Assembly (NCBI GenBank): GCA_947496175.1
Contig: CANMBU010000001.1
Span: 620,001-684,000 of the forward strand
Direction: 5' to 3'
Source: an uncultured Roseovarius sp.
GTDB taxonomy: Bacteria > Pseudomonadota > Alphaproteobacteria > Rhodobacterales > Rhodobacteraceae
Length of the DNA stretch: 64,000 nucleotides
Below, in pieces: positions 15,092-24,368 of this stretch. Position 1 is the first letter of the stretch. Each line of letters starts with the position of its first letter. The notes under the pieces were generated by a model. That model saw nothing but the letters and a program-made list of their open reading frames with translations. It had not been told where the DNA came from and ran no database searches. The translations under genes and the position numbers were made by a program.

Positions 15092-15939
15092 CCTGGTTGG
15101 GGATCGCCTTGATATTCTGGTTGGCGGCCTGGGCTGTGAACGTGGCACTGGCCCGGTCCCGCTATCATGACACAAGGCTCGTGCGCCTGGTCGTGCCATT
15201 GTTGTTTGGCGGCTCTCTCCTGGTTTTGTGGGAAGGGTTGGTTCGCGGCCTGAACATTTCACCCGTCATCCTGCCAGCGCCTTCGGTTGTTGCCCAAACC
15301 TTTGCCAATTCCACAGACATTCTCTGGGTCGATTTCACCCAGACAGTCCTAAAAGGCGCGTTGTCTGGCTACGCCATCGGGTGCCTTTCGGCCTTTATTG
15401 CCGCCATCGCCATTGATCGCTCAGCCTTTCTCACCCGGGGTCTATTGCCTATTGGCAATTTCGTTGCCGCCCTGCCCATCGTAGGCATCGCACCCATATT
15501 GGTGAGCTGGTTTGGCTTTGACTGGCAATCCAAGGCCGCCGTCGTTGTGGTCATGGTTTTCTTTCCGATGCTGGTCAACACGGTTCAGGGTCTGCGAGAA
15601 ACAGATCAGATGCAACGCGATCTGATGCATACATACGCCGCAGGCTATGTCACCACACTTACCAAATTGAGACTTCCGGCGGCGATGCCGTTTATGTTCA
15701 ACGGTTTGAAAATCGCCGCCACGCTGGCCCTGATCGGGGCTATTGTGGCGGAGTATTTTGGCTCACCTACGCGCGGAATGGGGTTCCGTATTTCCACGGG
15801 AGTGGGCAGTCTTTCGATTGATCTTGTCTGGGCCGAAATTTTTGTTGCGGCCTTGGCAGGATCGGGATTTTACGGCGCGGTTGCACTTATCGAACGAGCC
15901 GTGACATTCTGGCACCCATCACAACGGGGCCGGGCGTAA
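15088..15939 (+). CDS. ABC transporter permease (second)
   Basis: 283 residues, partner of the preceding permease. Membrane segments fill most of the protein; the EAA-like loop reads LMHTYAAGYVTTLTKLRLPAAMPFMFNGLK, homologous to that of the first permease, pointing to an old duplication. The start ATG at 15088 is fixed by the 4-nt overlap with the upstream stop. Followed after 31 nt by the binding protein gene. Confidence 0.88.
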   Translation: MTWLGIALIFWLAAWAVNVALARSRYHDTRLVRLVVPLLFGGSLLVLWEGLVRGLNISPVILPAPSVVAQTFANSTDILWVDFTQTVLKGALSGYAIGCLSAFIAAIAIDRSAFLTRGLLPIGNFVAALPIVGIAPILVSWFGFDWQSKAAVVVVMVFFPMLVNTVQGLRETDQMQRDLMHTYAAGYVTTLTKLRLPAAMPFMFNGLKIAATLALIGAIVAEYFGSPTRGMGFRISTGVGSLSIDLVWAEIFVAALAGSGFYGAVALIERAVTFWHPSQRGRA

Positions 15940-15970
15940 ACAAAAAATTTAAACCAAGGGAGAAATGAAA

Positions 15971-16963
15971 ATGAAGAACCTCAAATATTCCATTGGCTTT
16001 GCCGCTGCCACGCTCTGGGGCGGCATGGCTCAAGCCGCCGATGATGTGACGCTACAGCTCAAATGGGTAACACAGGCGCAATTTGCCGGGTACTACGTCG
16101 CACTCGATCAGGGTTTTTATGAAGAAGAAGGCCTGAACGTCACGATCAAGCCGGGCGGTCCGGACATTGCCCCGGCTCAGGTCATCGCCGGTGGAGGGGC
16201 TGATGTGGTGCTTGACTGGATGCCCTCGGCTCTGGCCTCTCGTGAAAAAGGTCTGCCGCTTGTGAACATCGCGCAACCATTTAAAAGCTCCGGCATGATG
16301 CTGACCTGCCGCAAGGATGCCGGCGTCGCTTCTCCCGAAGACTTCGCTGGCAAAACGCTAGGTGTCTGGTTCTTTGGCAATGAATACCCCTTCCTGAGCT
16401 GGATGAGCCAGTTGGGTCTTTCAACAGATGGCGGTGAGGACGGCGTGACTGTTCTGAAGCAAGGGTTCAACGTCGATCCGATCTTGCAGGGTCAGGCGGC
16501 TTGCGTTTCGACGATGACTTACAACGAATACTGGCAAATCATTGATGCGGGGCTGAGCCCGGAAGACTTGGTGGTTTTCAAGTACGAAGACCAGGGCGTC
16601 GCGACGCTTGAGGACGGTATGTACGTTCTGGAGGAAAACCTCGAAGACCCAGCCTTTGTCGACAAAATGACCCGTTTCGTGCGGGCTTCCATGAAAGGCT
16701 GGAAATGGGCCGAGGAAAACCCCGATGATGCGGCTTTGATCGTGCTCGACAATGACGAGACCGGGGCGCAAACTGAAAAGCATCAAAAGCGCATGATGGG
16801 CGAGATTGCTAAGCTGACCGCAGGGTCGAACGGAGCACTTAACCCCGCAGATTTCGAACGCACGGTGCAGTCGCTTTTGGCAGGTGGGTCAGACCCGGTG
16901 ATCACCGATCATCCAGGCGAAGCCGCCTGGACGCATAAAATCACGGATGCGGCGCTGAACTAA
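15971..16963 (+). CDS. Periplasmic binding protein, NMT1/THI5-like
   Basis: 330 residues. A clear signal peptide (basic MKNLK, hydrophobic core, likely cleavage after AQA) is followed by an NMT1/THI5-type solute-binding domain: LQLKWVTQAQFAGYYVALDQGFYEEEGL at the front, then DVVLDWMPSAL and GVWFFGNEYPF. ThiY-type members bind N-formyl-aminomethyl-pyrimidine, so a pyrimidine ligand is plausible and agrees with the catabolic genes upstream. ATG 15971 is 8 nt after GGGAG, a better distance than ATG 15965. A strong terminator follows, ending the locus. Confidence 0.88.
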   Translation: MKNLKYSIGFAAATLWGGMAQAADDVTLQLKWVTQAQFAGYYVALDQGFYEEEGLNVTIKPGGPDIAPAQVIAGGGADVVLDWMPSALASREKGLPLVNIAQPFKSSGMMLTCRKDAGVASPEDFAGKTLGVWFFGNEYPFLSWMSQLGLSTDGGEDGVTVLKQGFNVDPILQGQAACVSTMTYNEYWQIIDAGLSPEDLVVFKYEDQGVATLEDGMYVLEENLEDPAFVDKMTRFVRASMKGWKWAEENPDDAALIVLDNDETGAQTEKHQKRMMGEIAKLTAGSNGALNPADFERTVQSLLAGGSDPVITDHPGEAAWTHKITDAALN

Positions 16964-16981
16964 ATTACGCGAACTGGCAGC

Positions 16982-17010
16982 AAGGCCCGGGACACTGCCC
17001 CGGGCCTTTT
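16982..17010 (+). terminator. Rho-independent terminator after the ABC transporter operon
   Basis: Perfect 10-bp stem AAGGCCCGGG/CCCGGGCCTT with a 7-nt loop, ending in TTTT. It lies 19 nt after the binding-protein stop codon. Confidence 0.88.
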
Positions 17011-17253
17011 GCTTTGCCCGAACACGGACAATGACCTGATCCCAGCCGATTTGACACATTCCCGCCACAATCGACGATATTGCGGCTTGGCTAATCAGAG
17101 CCGCTACATGTTGTTGAATTTCTGACAGATCGCACTCGAAATCTCTGAAAATTCAGACTTTATTCAATGAGACCTCTATGCTACTGTTTTATCAATTAAA
17201 ACATGGCCAGTCGAAAAAATCGGCGGTCAACGAGGCAGAGAAAGAGCAGTTCC

Positions 17254-18729
17254 ATGAGAACGCGCAACAGGCAGCCCCTTCGCTGGGGTCTGGTGGCTTT
17301 GGCTACCATTTGGATGTTGGTGGTGGTCCCGTTAAGCGCGGCAGCAGCCCCTTACGCAGCACTGGTGATGGACGCGCGCAGCGGTAAGGTGCTGCATTCG
17401 CGAAACGCCGACACACGGCTTCATCCCGCATCGCTTACCAAGATGATGACGCTCTACGTGGTGTTTGAAGCAGTGGAGAATGGCGAGATCAGCCTGGACA
17501 CGCCGGTGCGCATCTCCAAGCATGCCGCAAGCGAACCGCCAAGCAAACTTGGACTACGTGCCGGTCAAAAGATTCAGCTTCGATATCTCATCCGTGCGGC
17601 GGCGATCAAATCAGCAAACGATGCGTCCACCGCTCTGGCCGAAGCAATCGAGGGCTCTGAGGCGGCATTTGCGCGGCGCATGAACCGGACAGCCAAAGCG
17701 CTTGGCATGACACGAACAACATTCAAGAACGCCCATGGGCTTACTGAAAAAGGGCACCTGTCCACGGCCCGCGACATGACAATCATGGGGCGGCATTTGT
17801 TTTATGATTACCCTGAATACTACAATCTTTTCTCGCGGATCACTGCGAATGCAGGTGGTACTAAGGTCTATCACACCAATCGCAAACTGCTGCGCAACTA
17901 TCGCGGTGCTGACGGGATCAAAACCGGCTACACCCGCGCGGCAGGATTCAACCTGACCGCATCGGCAGAGCGGGGCGGCGAACGTATTATTGCGACCGTG
18001 TTTGGCGGGCGCTCCACTGCGACGCGCAACGCAAAGGTTGCTGAGCTTCTTGATTTGGGGTTCAAGCGTGCGCCAACACGCACGGCCCTGCTGCGCCCGG
18101 CGAAACCTCCCTATATGGGCAAAGCTGGTCGTGGGGATAACCATTCGGTTCCCGGCGGCACCGGCCGTACCGTTCGCTTGGTTGCGGCCGCCGCTGTGAA
18201 GAAAAGCTTACGTCCACAAACCCGCCCTGGCGCGGAACCCGCAACAACACCGCTCCCTGCCGAAGAGGCCCCGGTTCTTGTGGCCAACAAGTCAGACATC
18301 GAAAAGGCACTCTTGGCGGCTGTTGGCACGTCTTCCGAGCCAGAAGCGCAGTCGGCAATTCTCGCTGTTGCCCCAACGAAGCCAACTTTGTCGCCCAAGA
18401 TACGTCCGGCCAGCCTTCAGATAGCAAAGGTTGAACCTGCAGAAGACCCTATTCAGGAGGTGGTCACGCGGCTGTCTACATCCGGTGGGCGCCATTGGGG
18501 GATAAATGTCGGGCAGTATCCAAGCCAATACAAAGCGCGCAAGGTGCTCTTGCAAACGGCTTTGAACGAAATGGAAACGCTGGATGGCAGTTTGCGCAAA
18601 GTGGTCAAGCGCAATACCGGGTTTGACGCCAATTTCATGGGATTGACCGAAGAAACCGCTGATCTTGCCTGTCGACGCTTGCAAGCCAAGCAGATCACCT
18701 GCGAAACGATTCAGCCCGGCGGCGTTTAG
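17254..18729 (+). CDS. dacA: D-alanyl-D-alanine carboxypeptidase with SPOR domain
   Basis: Trims the terminal D-Ala from peptidoglycan pentapeptides in the periplasm. 491 residues from ATG 17254: signal peptide ending near SAAAA, then the low-molecular-weight PBP domain with catalytic SLTK, SAN (in KSANDAST) and KTG (DGIKTGYT), a Pro/Ala-rich linker of about 150 residues, and a C-terminal SPOR peptidoglycan-binding domain (WGINVGQYPSQYKARKVL) that would take it to the division site. An ATG at 17203 adds 17 basic residues; I prefer 17254 because of the purine-rich run before it and a more normal signal peptide. The usual C-terminal membrane-anchor helix of PBP5 is replaced by SPOR. Confidence 0.92.
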   Translation: MRTRNRQPLRWGLVALATIWMLVVVPLSAAAAPYAALVMDARSGKVLHSRNADTRLHPASLTKMMTLYVVFEAVENGEISLDTPVRISKHAASEPPSKLGLRAGQKIQLRYLIRAAAIKSANDASTALAEAIEGSEAAFARRMNRTAKALGMTRTTFKNAHGLTEKGHLSTARDMTIMGRHLFYDYPEYYNLFSRITANAGGTKVYHTNRKLLRNYRGADGIKTGYTRAAGFNLTASAERGGERIIATVFGGRSTATRNAKVAELLDLGFKRAPTRTALLRPAKPPYMGKAGRGDNHSVPGGTGRTVRLVAAAAVKKSLRPQTRPGAEPATTPLPAEEAPVLVANKSDIEKALLAAVGTSSEPEAQSAILAVAPTKPTLSPKIRPASLQIAKVEPAEDPIQEVVTRLSTSGGRHWGINVGQYPSQYKARKVLLQTALNEMETLDGSLRKVVKRNTGFDANFMGLTEETADLACRRLQAKQITCETIQPGGV

Positions 18730-18764
18730 CTTTAGGTCTGGCAGAAACACATGATCGGCTCACC

Positions 18765-18923
18765 TTATGGCTTGGGCCGATCATCATATTCGTCGCTCAG
18801 AATCCGCTGCGCATCGCCATCCGGGTCGTCATACTGGTTCGTCTTCACCGTCCATATGAAAAACCCAAGTCCCAACCCGCCCAGAATGAGCGAGATCGGG
18901 ATAAGATAAGTCAGAATGTTCAT
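18765..18923 (-). CDS. ccoS: cbb3 oxidase maturation protein CcoS
   Basis: 52 residues: a membrane segment (LTYLIPISLILGGLGLGFFIW) and a short acidic tail (KTNQYDDPDGDAQRILSDE), the exact layout of CcoS, which is needed for heme/copper insertion into the cbb3 oxidase. Its ATG overlaps the ccoI stop as ATGA. An inverted repeat (ATGATCGGC/GCCGATCAT, 18751-18784) covers its 3' end and may terminate the ccoGHIS transcript. It is last of the four ccoGHIS genes. Confidence 0.93.
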   Translation of the reverse strand: MNILTYLIPISLILGGLGLGFFIWTVKTNQYDDPDGDAQRILSDEYDDRPKP

Positions 18924-21112
18924 CCGCGACCTTTCACGCGCAACGAATTGAGCGAAACGGTAATCGAGCTTGCCGACATCGCCAAGGCCGCGATCAGCGG
19001 TGTGGCCAGACCGGCAACCGCCAGCGGCACAGCGATGATGTTGTAAAGCGTCGCAATCCGAAAGTTTTCACGAATGCGTTTGGTGGCAGATTCTGCGGTG
19101 GTGCAGGCATCAGACACCGGCGACAAATCATTGCCCAAGAGTACGATGTCACTGGCAACGCGGGCCGCATCAAGCGCAGTGGCCGGAGAAATGGATACAT
19201 GCGCTGCTGCCAGGGCCGCGGTGTCGTTGAGCCCATCACCCACCATCAAAACATGCGCGCCATCTTGGGTCATATCCTGAATGCGCCGCGCCTTGTGTTC
19301 CGGTAATGCCTCTGACATCCAGTTTTCAATACCAAGCCGCCGCGCCAGAGCTTCGACCGCAGGGGTGGTGTCACCCGACATCAAGCACACCGTCTTACCA
19401 CCTTCGCGAAGCGCACGCACCGCGTCTTCCGCCCCTGCCCTTAACGCATCCTCGAAACGGAACGCCAGCGGTGTTTCCTCGCCGGTTTGCAGATAGGTTG
19501 CGGTTTCGGCCAATGGTTCGGCACCGAGCCATTTGGCGCGACCAAGACGCACCGGCTGGCCTTCAAACACAGCTTCAACGCCAAATCCCGGAACTTCACG
19601 TGCTTCACTGACCGATGCGGCTGCAAACCCCGCATCCAAAGCGGCACGGTAAATCGCTTTGGCCAATGGGTGGCTCGATTGCGCGGCCAGCGCCATGGCC
19701 AGTTCCACGTCCGGGCGCGGCAACTGCTCCAGATTTGTAAGTTGGGGCAAACCTTCCGTCAGTGTTCCCGTCTTGTCGAAAACCACAGTGTCCACTTGGG
19801 CCAGCCGCTCTAGCGCGGTTTCATGCTTAATCAGCATACCTTTGCGGAACAGCCGCCCTGATGCTGCAGTGGTGACGGCTGGAACAGCCAGACCAAGCGC
19901 GCAAGGACATGTGATGATCAACACCGCAGCCGCAATGTTGAGCGCTGTGCGCATGTCAAATGTGTAAAGATACCAGCCTACAAAGGCCAAGGCCGACAAT
20001 ATGTGCACGCCGGGAGCATAGAGCTTGGCCGCACTATCAGCCAAGGATGTGTAACGTGAGCGGCCAGATTCAGCGATGGCCACAAGATCGGCCATGCGGT
20101 GAAGTGACGTATCTCGACCAACGGCAGTCGCCCGGATGGTCAAAGGACCGGTCAGGTTGACCTCACCTGCCGAGACCGCAAGCCCTTCTTGCGCAAAAAC
20201 CGGAAGGGTCTCACCAGTCAGAAGAGAACGATCAATCTCGGATTGCCCCTCAACAATGTCACCATCCACAGGCACACGCCCACCCGGGCGCACCCGCACC
20301 AGATCGCCAACGGCAATTTCGGAAATGGGCACCTCTTCTTCCGCACCATCCACGACACGCCACGCCCGCGGCACTTCCAGCGCAGTCAGTTCTTCGGCGG
20401 CAGATCGTGCAACGGCCCGTGTGCGATGATCCAAGTACCGCCCGATCAGCAGAAAAAAGGTCAGTGCTATAGCCGCGTCAAAATAGGCGTGATGCCCGGA
20501 CAACGATGTTTCCCAAAGGGATGTCACCACGGCAAGCCCAATGGCTAAAGAAATCGGCACATCCATGTTAAGCCGCCCCTGCCGAAGCGCAGTCCACGCA
20601 TTGCGAAAGAACGGCTGACCCGAAAAAGCAATCGCGGGCAGTGCAATAGCGGCAGAAATCCAGTGGAACATGTCGCGTGTGGCAGCCTCTGCCCCGGACC
20701 AGACCGAGACGGACAACAACATGACATTCATCGTTGCAAAGCCAGCCACAGCAAGCCGCATCAAAAGCTCACGCCCGGCACGATCCGTGCTGGTTGCATT
20801 CAAGGCACTTGGATCAAGCTCATGCGCCTCATATCCCAGCCCTTCAACAACGTTGCACAACATGGCTGCCGTCACATCGGGCTCAGCCTCAATAGTGGCG
20901 CGTTTGAGTGTCAGGTTCACACGTGCGGCACGCACGCCAGCATGGGCCGAAAGGCCACGTTCAATCTTGGAAATGCAGGCGGCACAATGGATCGTGGGCA
21001 GCGACAGCGCGACGGCCCCTGGAACAGGCTGGGTTTCCGCCAAGGCCTCAGCCGCCGGAACAACCGAGCAAGCCGGACAGGCAGAGACAGGTTGTTTCAG
21101 GGTGGCGGTCAC
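18920..21112 (-). CDS. ccoI: Copper-transporting P-type ATPase CcoI/FixI
   Basis: 730-residue P1B ATPase that supplies copper for cbb3 oxidase assembly. An N-terminal CPAC motif (C12-C15) and a heavy-metal-associated domain (IHCAAC, C43/C46) come first; then eight membrane helices including the metal-binding CPC in ITCPCALGL, the actuator motif LLTGETLP, the phosphorylation site DKTGTLTEG and the hinge GDGLNDTAAL. Starts at GTG 21112, 8 nt after an AAGGAG that lies in the end of ccoH. Overlaps ccoS by 4 nt. Confidence 0.95.
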   Translation of the reverse strand: MTATLKQPVSACPACSVVPAAEALAETQPVPGAVALSLPTIHCAACISKIERGLSAHAGVRAARVNLTLKRATIEAEPDVTAAMLCNVVEGLGYEAHELDPSALNATSTDRAGRELLMRLAVAGFATMNVMLLSVSVWSGAEAATRDMFHWISAAIALPAIAFSGQPFFRNAWTALRQGRLNMDVPISLAIGLAVVTSLWETSLSGHHAYFDAAIALTFFLLIGRYLDHRTRAVARSAAEELTALEVPRAWRVVDGAEEEVPISEIAVGDLVRVRPGGRVPVDGDIVEGQSEIDRSLLTGETLPVFAQEGLAVSAGEVNLTGPLTIRATAVGRDTSLHRMADLVAIAESGRSRYTSLADSAAKLYAPGVHILSALAFVGWYLYTFDMRTALNIAAAVLIITCPCALGLAVPAVTTAASGRLFRKGMLIKHETALERLAQVDTVVFDKTGTLTEGLPQLTNLEQLPRPDVELAMALAAQSSHPLAKAIYRAALDAGFAAASVSEAREVPGFGVEAVFEGQPVRLGRAKWLGAEPLAETATYLQTGEETPLAFRFEDALRAGAEDAVRALREGGKTVCLMSGDTTPAVEALARRLGIENWMSEALPEHKARRIQDMTQDGAHVLMVGDGLNDTAALAAAHVSISPATALDAARVASDIVLLGNDLSPVSDACTTAESATKRIRENFRIATLYNIIAVPLAVAGLATPLIAALAMSASSITVSLNSLRVKGRG

Positions 21113-21119
21113 GGCTCTC

Positions 21120-21575
21120 TTACTCCTTGATCAGGACAACACGTTGTTGAAATTCGGTGCCATCCGCCGACAAGGCGCGCATCCGGACATTCCAGTTACC
21201 GTCCGACAATTCCAGCGGTGCGACATATGACACCCCGTCAAAGCGAAACTCCGGCTGACTGTCTTCGCGCACATGCGTGGCGCGGCCGACAGTCGCGTGA
21301 AGCTGAGCCGCCTTCACTGGACGACCATTGTCATCACGAATGCTCAGACGCAGCTGCCCTTGGGCGTGGGTGGCTTCAATCTTCCAGCCCAGTTCTTGCT
21401 GAGCAGCACGTCGGTCATCGAAGGTTTGGCTGGCGACGTAGGAGTTTTTGACCTCTACCCCAGGGAAGGTTTTTACCGCGGAGTAAGCCAAAGTGAAGTT
21501 CACCGCGATAATGACGCCAAAGGCCCCGAGAAAGCCAAAAAAGACATGCATGCCAGTAATCTTGCGTTCGGTCAT
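21120..21575 (-). CDS. ccoH: cbb3 oxidase assembly protein CcoH/FixH
   Basis: 151 residues: an N-terminal membrane helix (MHVFFGFLGAFGVIIAVNFTLAY) and a periplasmic beta-rich domain (GWKIEATHAQGQLRLSIRDDNG, LELSDGNWNVRMRA), as in FixH. It interacts with CcoN/CcoP during assembly. Start and ccoG stop share one base (TGATG). Position between ccoG and ccoI is the canonical order. Confidence 0.93.
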   Translation of the reverse strand: MTERKITGMHVFFGFLGAFGVIIAVNFTLAYSAVKTFPGVEVKNSYVASQTFDDRRAAQQELGWKIEATHAQGQLRLSIRDDNGRPVKAAQLHATVGRATHVREDSQPEFRFDGVSYVAPLELSDGNWNVRMRALSADGTEFQQRVVLIKE

Positions 21576-23011
21576 CAGTTGCCCTTCCCGTTGAATATTG
21601 TGTCTTTGTAGGCCCGGTCACCGTTTGAGATGTCTTCGACCCAAAGCCGTACATCTGACCGCTCAGCTTGCGCCGGATCAGAACCAGCAGGCGCGATGAG
21701 GTAAACGCGCTGCAGATGTGTTTTGTTGGCAGGCACGTTCACCGATGCATAAGGCGTGCCTTCAAGCTGAACCCGTACTGCCGGATCGCCCGTGACCGTT
21801 AAACGGAACGGCCGATCATCGCCATGTTTGTTCAACAAGCGCACCTCATAGGTGTTGCGGATCGAACCATCTGAGAGAGTAATGAAGGTCGGGTTGCGGA
21901 CCGGTGCCACGGTCATTTCGATATCCGATCGGATAAAGAGCGCGAACAACAGGCCAAACCCGACAAGCGACCATAGAGCCGTATACATGATCGTACGCGG
22001 ACGCAGGATGTGGCTCATCACTTTCTTCGGCGCCTTGCCCTGCCGCTCAAACTGTTCATCGGTCAGAGCCAGATAATCGATCAAGCCGCGTGGCTTGCCG
22101 ATCTTGGCCATGATGTCGTCGCATGCATCAATACAAAGCGCACAGGTGATACACTCCATTTGTTGCCCATCACGAATGTCGATGCCCATAGGGCAGACAT
22201 TCACGCAAGCCATGCAATCAATGCAGTCGCCTTGTGCCTCACCGGCCTTGACCGCGTCGGAATGCTTGCGCGGCTCGCCACGCCATTCGCGATAGCCGAC
22301 CGTCAGCGTGTCTTCGTCCATCATGGCAGCCTGAATACGCGGCCAGGGACAGGCATAGATGCAAATCTGTTCGCGGGCGAAGCCGCCAAAGAAAAAGGTC
22401 GTGGCCGTCAGGATTGCAATTGTTGTGTAAGCAATCGGATGCGCGTTGAGCGTAAACAGATTGACCAACAACGTTGGTGCATCTGTGAAGTAAAATACCC
22501 ACGCACCACCTGTCAGCAGACCAATGATCAACCAAACTGTCCATTTGGTCAGCCGCAAGCGAACCTTGCGAACATCCCATTTCTTCTGCCTATGCAAGCG
22601 CAGCCGCGCGTTGCGATCCCCTTCGATCCAACGCTCCACAAGAATGAACAGATCCGTCCACACGGTCTGAGGGCAAGCATAGCCACACCAGACGCGGCCC
22701 ATCGCGGATGTGAAGAGAAACAGGCCCAGGCCTGCCATAACCAATAGACCGGCAACGAAGTAAAATTCATGCGGCCAGATCTCGATCCAAAAGAAAAAGA
22801 ACCGCCGATGCGCCATATCAACCAGAACCGCCTGATCCGGAAGCTGCGGGCCGCGATCCCAGCGAATCCACGGTGTCAGGTAGTAAATCCCAAGGGTCAC
22901 AATCATGATGACCCATTTCAGATTGCGAAACCAACCACTTACGCGCTTGGGGAACACAGGTTCCTGCGCGGCGTAAAGGCTTTGTGGGGCATTATCTGAA
23001 TCAGCGGGCAC
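21575..23011 (-). CDS. ccoG: cbb3 oxidase accessory Fe-S protein CcoG (RdxA/FixG)
   Basis: 478 residues. Membrane segments with CGYACPQTVWTD and ICIYACPWPR, a soluble loop with two 4Fe-4S motifs (CIDCMACVNVCP and CITCALCIDACD), a last membrane segment (IMYTALWSLVGFGLLFALF) and a C-terminal Ig-like FixG domain. CcoG reduces Cu(II) during cbb3 oxidase biogenesis. It is the first gene of ccoGHIS, with an FNR box about 64 nt upstream of its start. Confidence 0.95.
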   Translation of the reverse strand: MPADSDNAPQSLYAAQEPVFPKRVSGWFRNLKWVIMIVTLGIYYLTPWIRWDRGPQLPDQAVLVDMAHRRFFFFWIEIWPHEFYFVAGLLVMAGLGLFLFTSAMGRVWCGYACPQTVWTDLFILVERWIEGDRNARLRLHRQKKWDVRKVRLRLTKWTVWLIIGLLTGGAWVFYFTDAPTLLVNLFTLNAHPIAYTTIAILTATTFFFGGFAREQICIYACPWPRIQAAMMDEDTLTVGYREWRGEPRKHSDAVKAGEAQGDCIDCMACVNVCPMGIDIRDGQQMECITCALCIDACDDIMAKIGKPRGLIDYLALTDEQFERQGKAPKKVMSHILRPRTIMYTALWSLVGFGLLFALFIRSDIEMTVAPVRNPTFITLSDGSIRNTYEVRLLNKHGDDRPFRLTVTGDPAVRVQLEGTPYASVNVPANKTHLQRVYLIAPAGSDPAQAERSDVRLWVEDISNGDRAYKDTIFNGKGN

Positions 23012-23074
23012 GTGAATGACCTCTATTTCTCCTGTTTCGCATGGTTTTCATCCCATGTCGGACGACCAAGCACC

Positions 23075-23088
23075 TTGACCTGAGTCAA
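23075..23088. promoter_or_regulatory. FNR/FnrL box upstream of ccoGHIS
   Basis: TTGACCTGAGTCAA, a symmetrical FNR-type site, lies 64 nt before the ccoG ATG and past the end of the upstream LysR gene. Spacing fits oxygen-regulated activation of ccoGHIS; the -10 element at the expected distance is weak (GATGAA). Confidence 0.75.
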
Positions 23089-23116
23089 ACTACGCGGCTT
23101 CTCACGGAGTGTTATG

Positions 23117-23998
23117 TCATTCAGATGCCGATGATTTTTGCCGTTTGAGCCAAGTGACAAACGCTTTGGCATTGGGTCGCATAACGCCGGGGCGGGTCAC
23201 TATATGATAGCCTGTCTCTCCGCGGTCCAAAAAGAGCAGGCGCAGGCGTCCTGACGCTATATCATCTTTAACCGAGGACATAGCCGTGCTGATCACACCC
23301 TGCCCGGCACGAGCACCTTCCAGCATCAGGTTGCCAGGCATTTGAGTAATCCGTTTGGCGCGACCTTCAACCACTCCATGCTTGCGCAACCAATCTGTGG
23401 ATTCACTTGTGCCCAATTCCTCCAGCCAAGGGAATTGAAGCAAATCTGCCGGGCATTCGATCACGCAATCACCGACCAAGGATGGAGCGGCCGTTACCGC
23501 AATATCCGTTGGCACCAGCATTTCGGCTTCCAAACCCGGCCAATCGCCAGAGCCAAAGCGCAAGCCAACATCGATACCGCCAGGTTCAGGATCGAAAAGC
23601 TCGGCAGAGGGGTTCACCATCAGATCAATCTCGGGATGTTTAGACTGAAAATCTAAAAGCCGCGGCATCAGCCAGGTCGTCGCAAAAAGCGACGTCGTAG
23701 ATACATGTACAGGCCTGTTTGCATCCGCGCCTGTTAAAGCTGCCACAGCACGCGCCATCGTTCCAAATCCGGATTTCAACGCTTCGGCCAGTTCCTCGCC
23801 GGCAGGGGTGAGAGACAATACACGTCCGGATCGATCAACCAGCGGAACACCCATATGGCCTTCAAGCGCCTTGATTTGTTGGCTGACCGCAGCGTGGCTG
23901 ACATTAAGCATCGTGCCAGCAGCAACAGCCGAACCGGTCTCAGCCAACGCATGAAAGGCGCGCAGAGCCGTCAACGAGGGTAGGTCTTTCCAATCCAT
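23117..23998 (-). CDS. LysR-family regulator, GcvA-like
   Basis: 293 residues with a standard N-terminal helix-turn-helix (LTALRAFHALAETGSAVAAGTMLNVSHAAVSQQIKALE) and a type-2 periplasmic-binding-like effector domain (TTSLFATTWLMPRLLDFQSKHPEIDL, GIDVGLRFGSGDWPG). It belongs to the GcvA/AmpR-like group. Target unknown. It is divergent from a 51-residue ORF at 24098, the most likely regulated partner, and interrupts the two cco operons. AT-rich DNA at 24001-24060 is the probable shared promoter. Confidence 0.9.
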   Translation of the reverse strand: MDWKDLPSLTALRAFHALAETGSAVAAGTMLNVSHAAVSQQIKALEGHMGVPLVDRSGRVLSLTPAGEELAEALKSGFGTMARAVAALTGADANRPVHVSTTSLFATTWLMPRLLDFQSKHPEIDLMVNPSAELFDPEPGGIDVGLRFGSGDWPGLEAEMLVPTDIAVTAAPSLVGDCVIECPADLLQFPWLEELGTSESTDWLRKHGVVEGRAKRITQMPGNLMLEGARAGQGVISTAMSSVKDDIASGRLRLLFLDRGETGYHIVTRPGVMRPNAKAFVTWLKRQKSSASE

Positions 23999-24097
23999 AT
24001 GTAATTAAAACTTACATAATTGATTTTTTCCTGAGTCGCATATTGCGCCAATAATATCCATAAATAAAGGCATGTTCTCACCAGGAAAGGAAACGAG

Positions 24098-24253
24098 ATG
24101 TTATCTATATTTTCAGATACGTTCCGCACAGCGACCCGAACTGACGCAATGACCAATGGGAAAAATCGCTCACATTGGCCAGCCTCAGAACGGTTTGACA
24201 CCCGCGCTGGCGCCGAACTTGAAGCACACCGTGTGGCCCGCCGTCGTGTATAA
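24098..24253 (+). CDS. Small basic protein divergent from LysR gene
   Basis: 51 residues, starting at ATG 24098 after a strong AGGAAAGG. Begins MLSIFSDTFRTATRTDAM and ends in a charged helix-like ELEAHRVARRRV. No membrane segment and no recognised family. The ribosome site, the placement opposite a LysR gene and a similar arrangement at 43467 make it a real gene candidate. GC-rich dyads at about 24280-24340 followed by TTTTATTT may end its transcript. Confidence 0.5.
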   Translation: MLSIFSDTFRTATRTDAMTNGKNRSHWPASERFDTRAGAELEAHRVARRRV

Positions 24254-24368
24254 ACGACCCTTGCTCCCACCGGTTCAGCCGCCCGTGTCCAGAGGTGATC
24301 CCTGGCCTTGGCGCGGGCGGCGTTGGCGGCGCTCCGGCTCTTTTATTTGGGATCGTCGATAAACAAGG

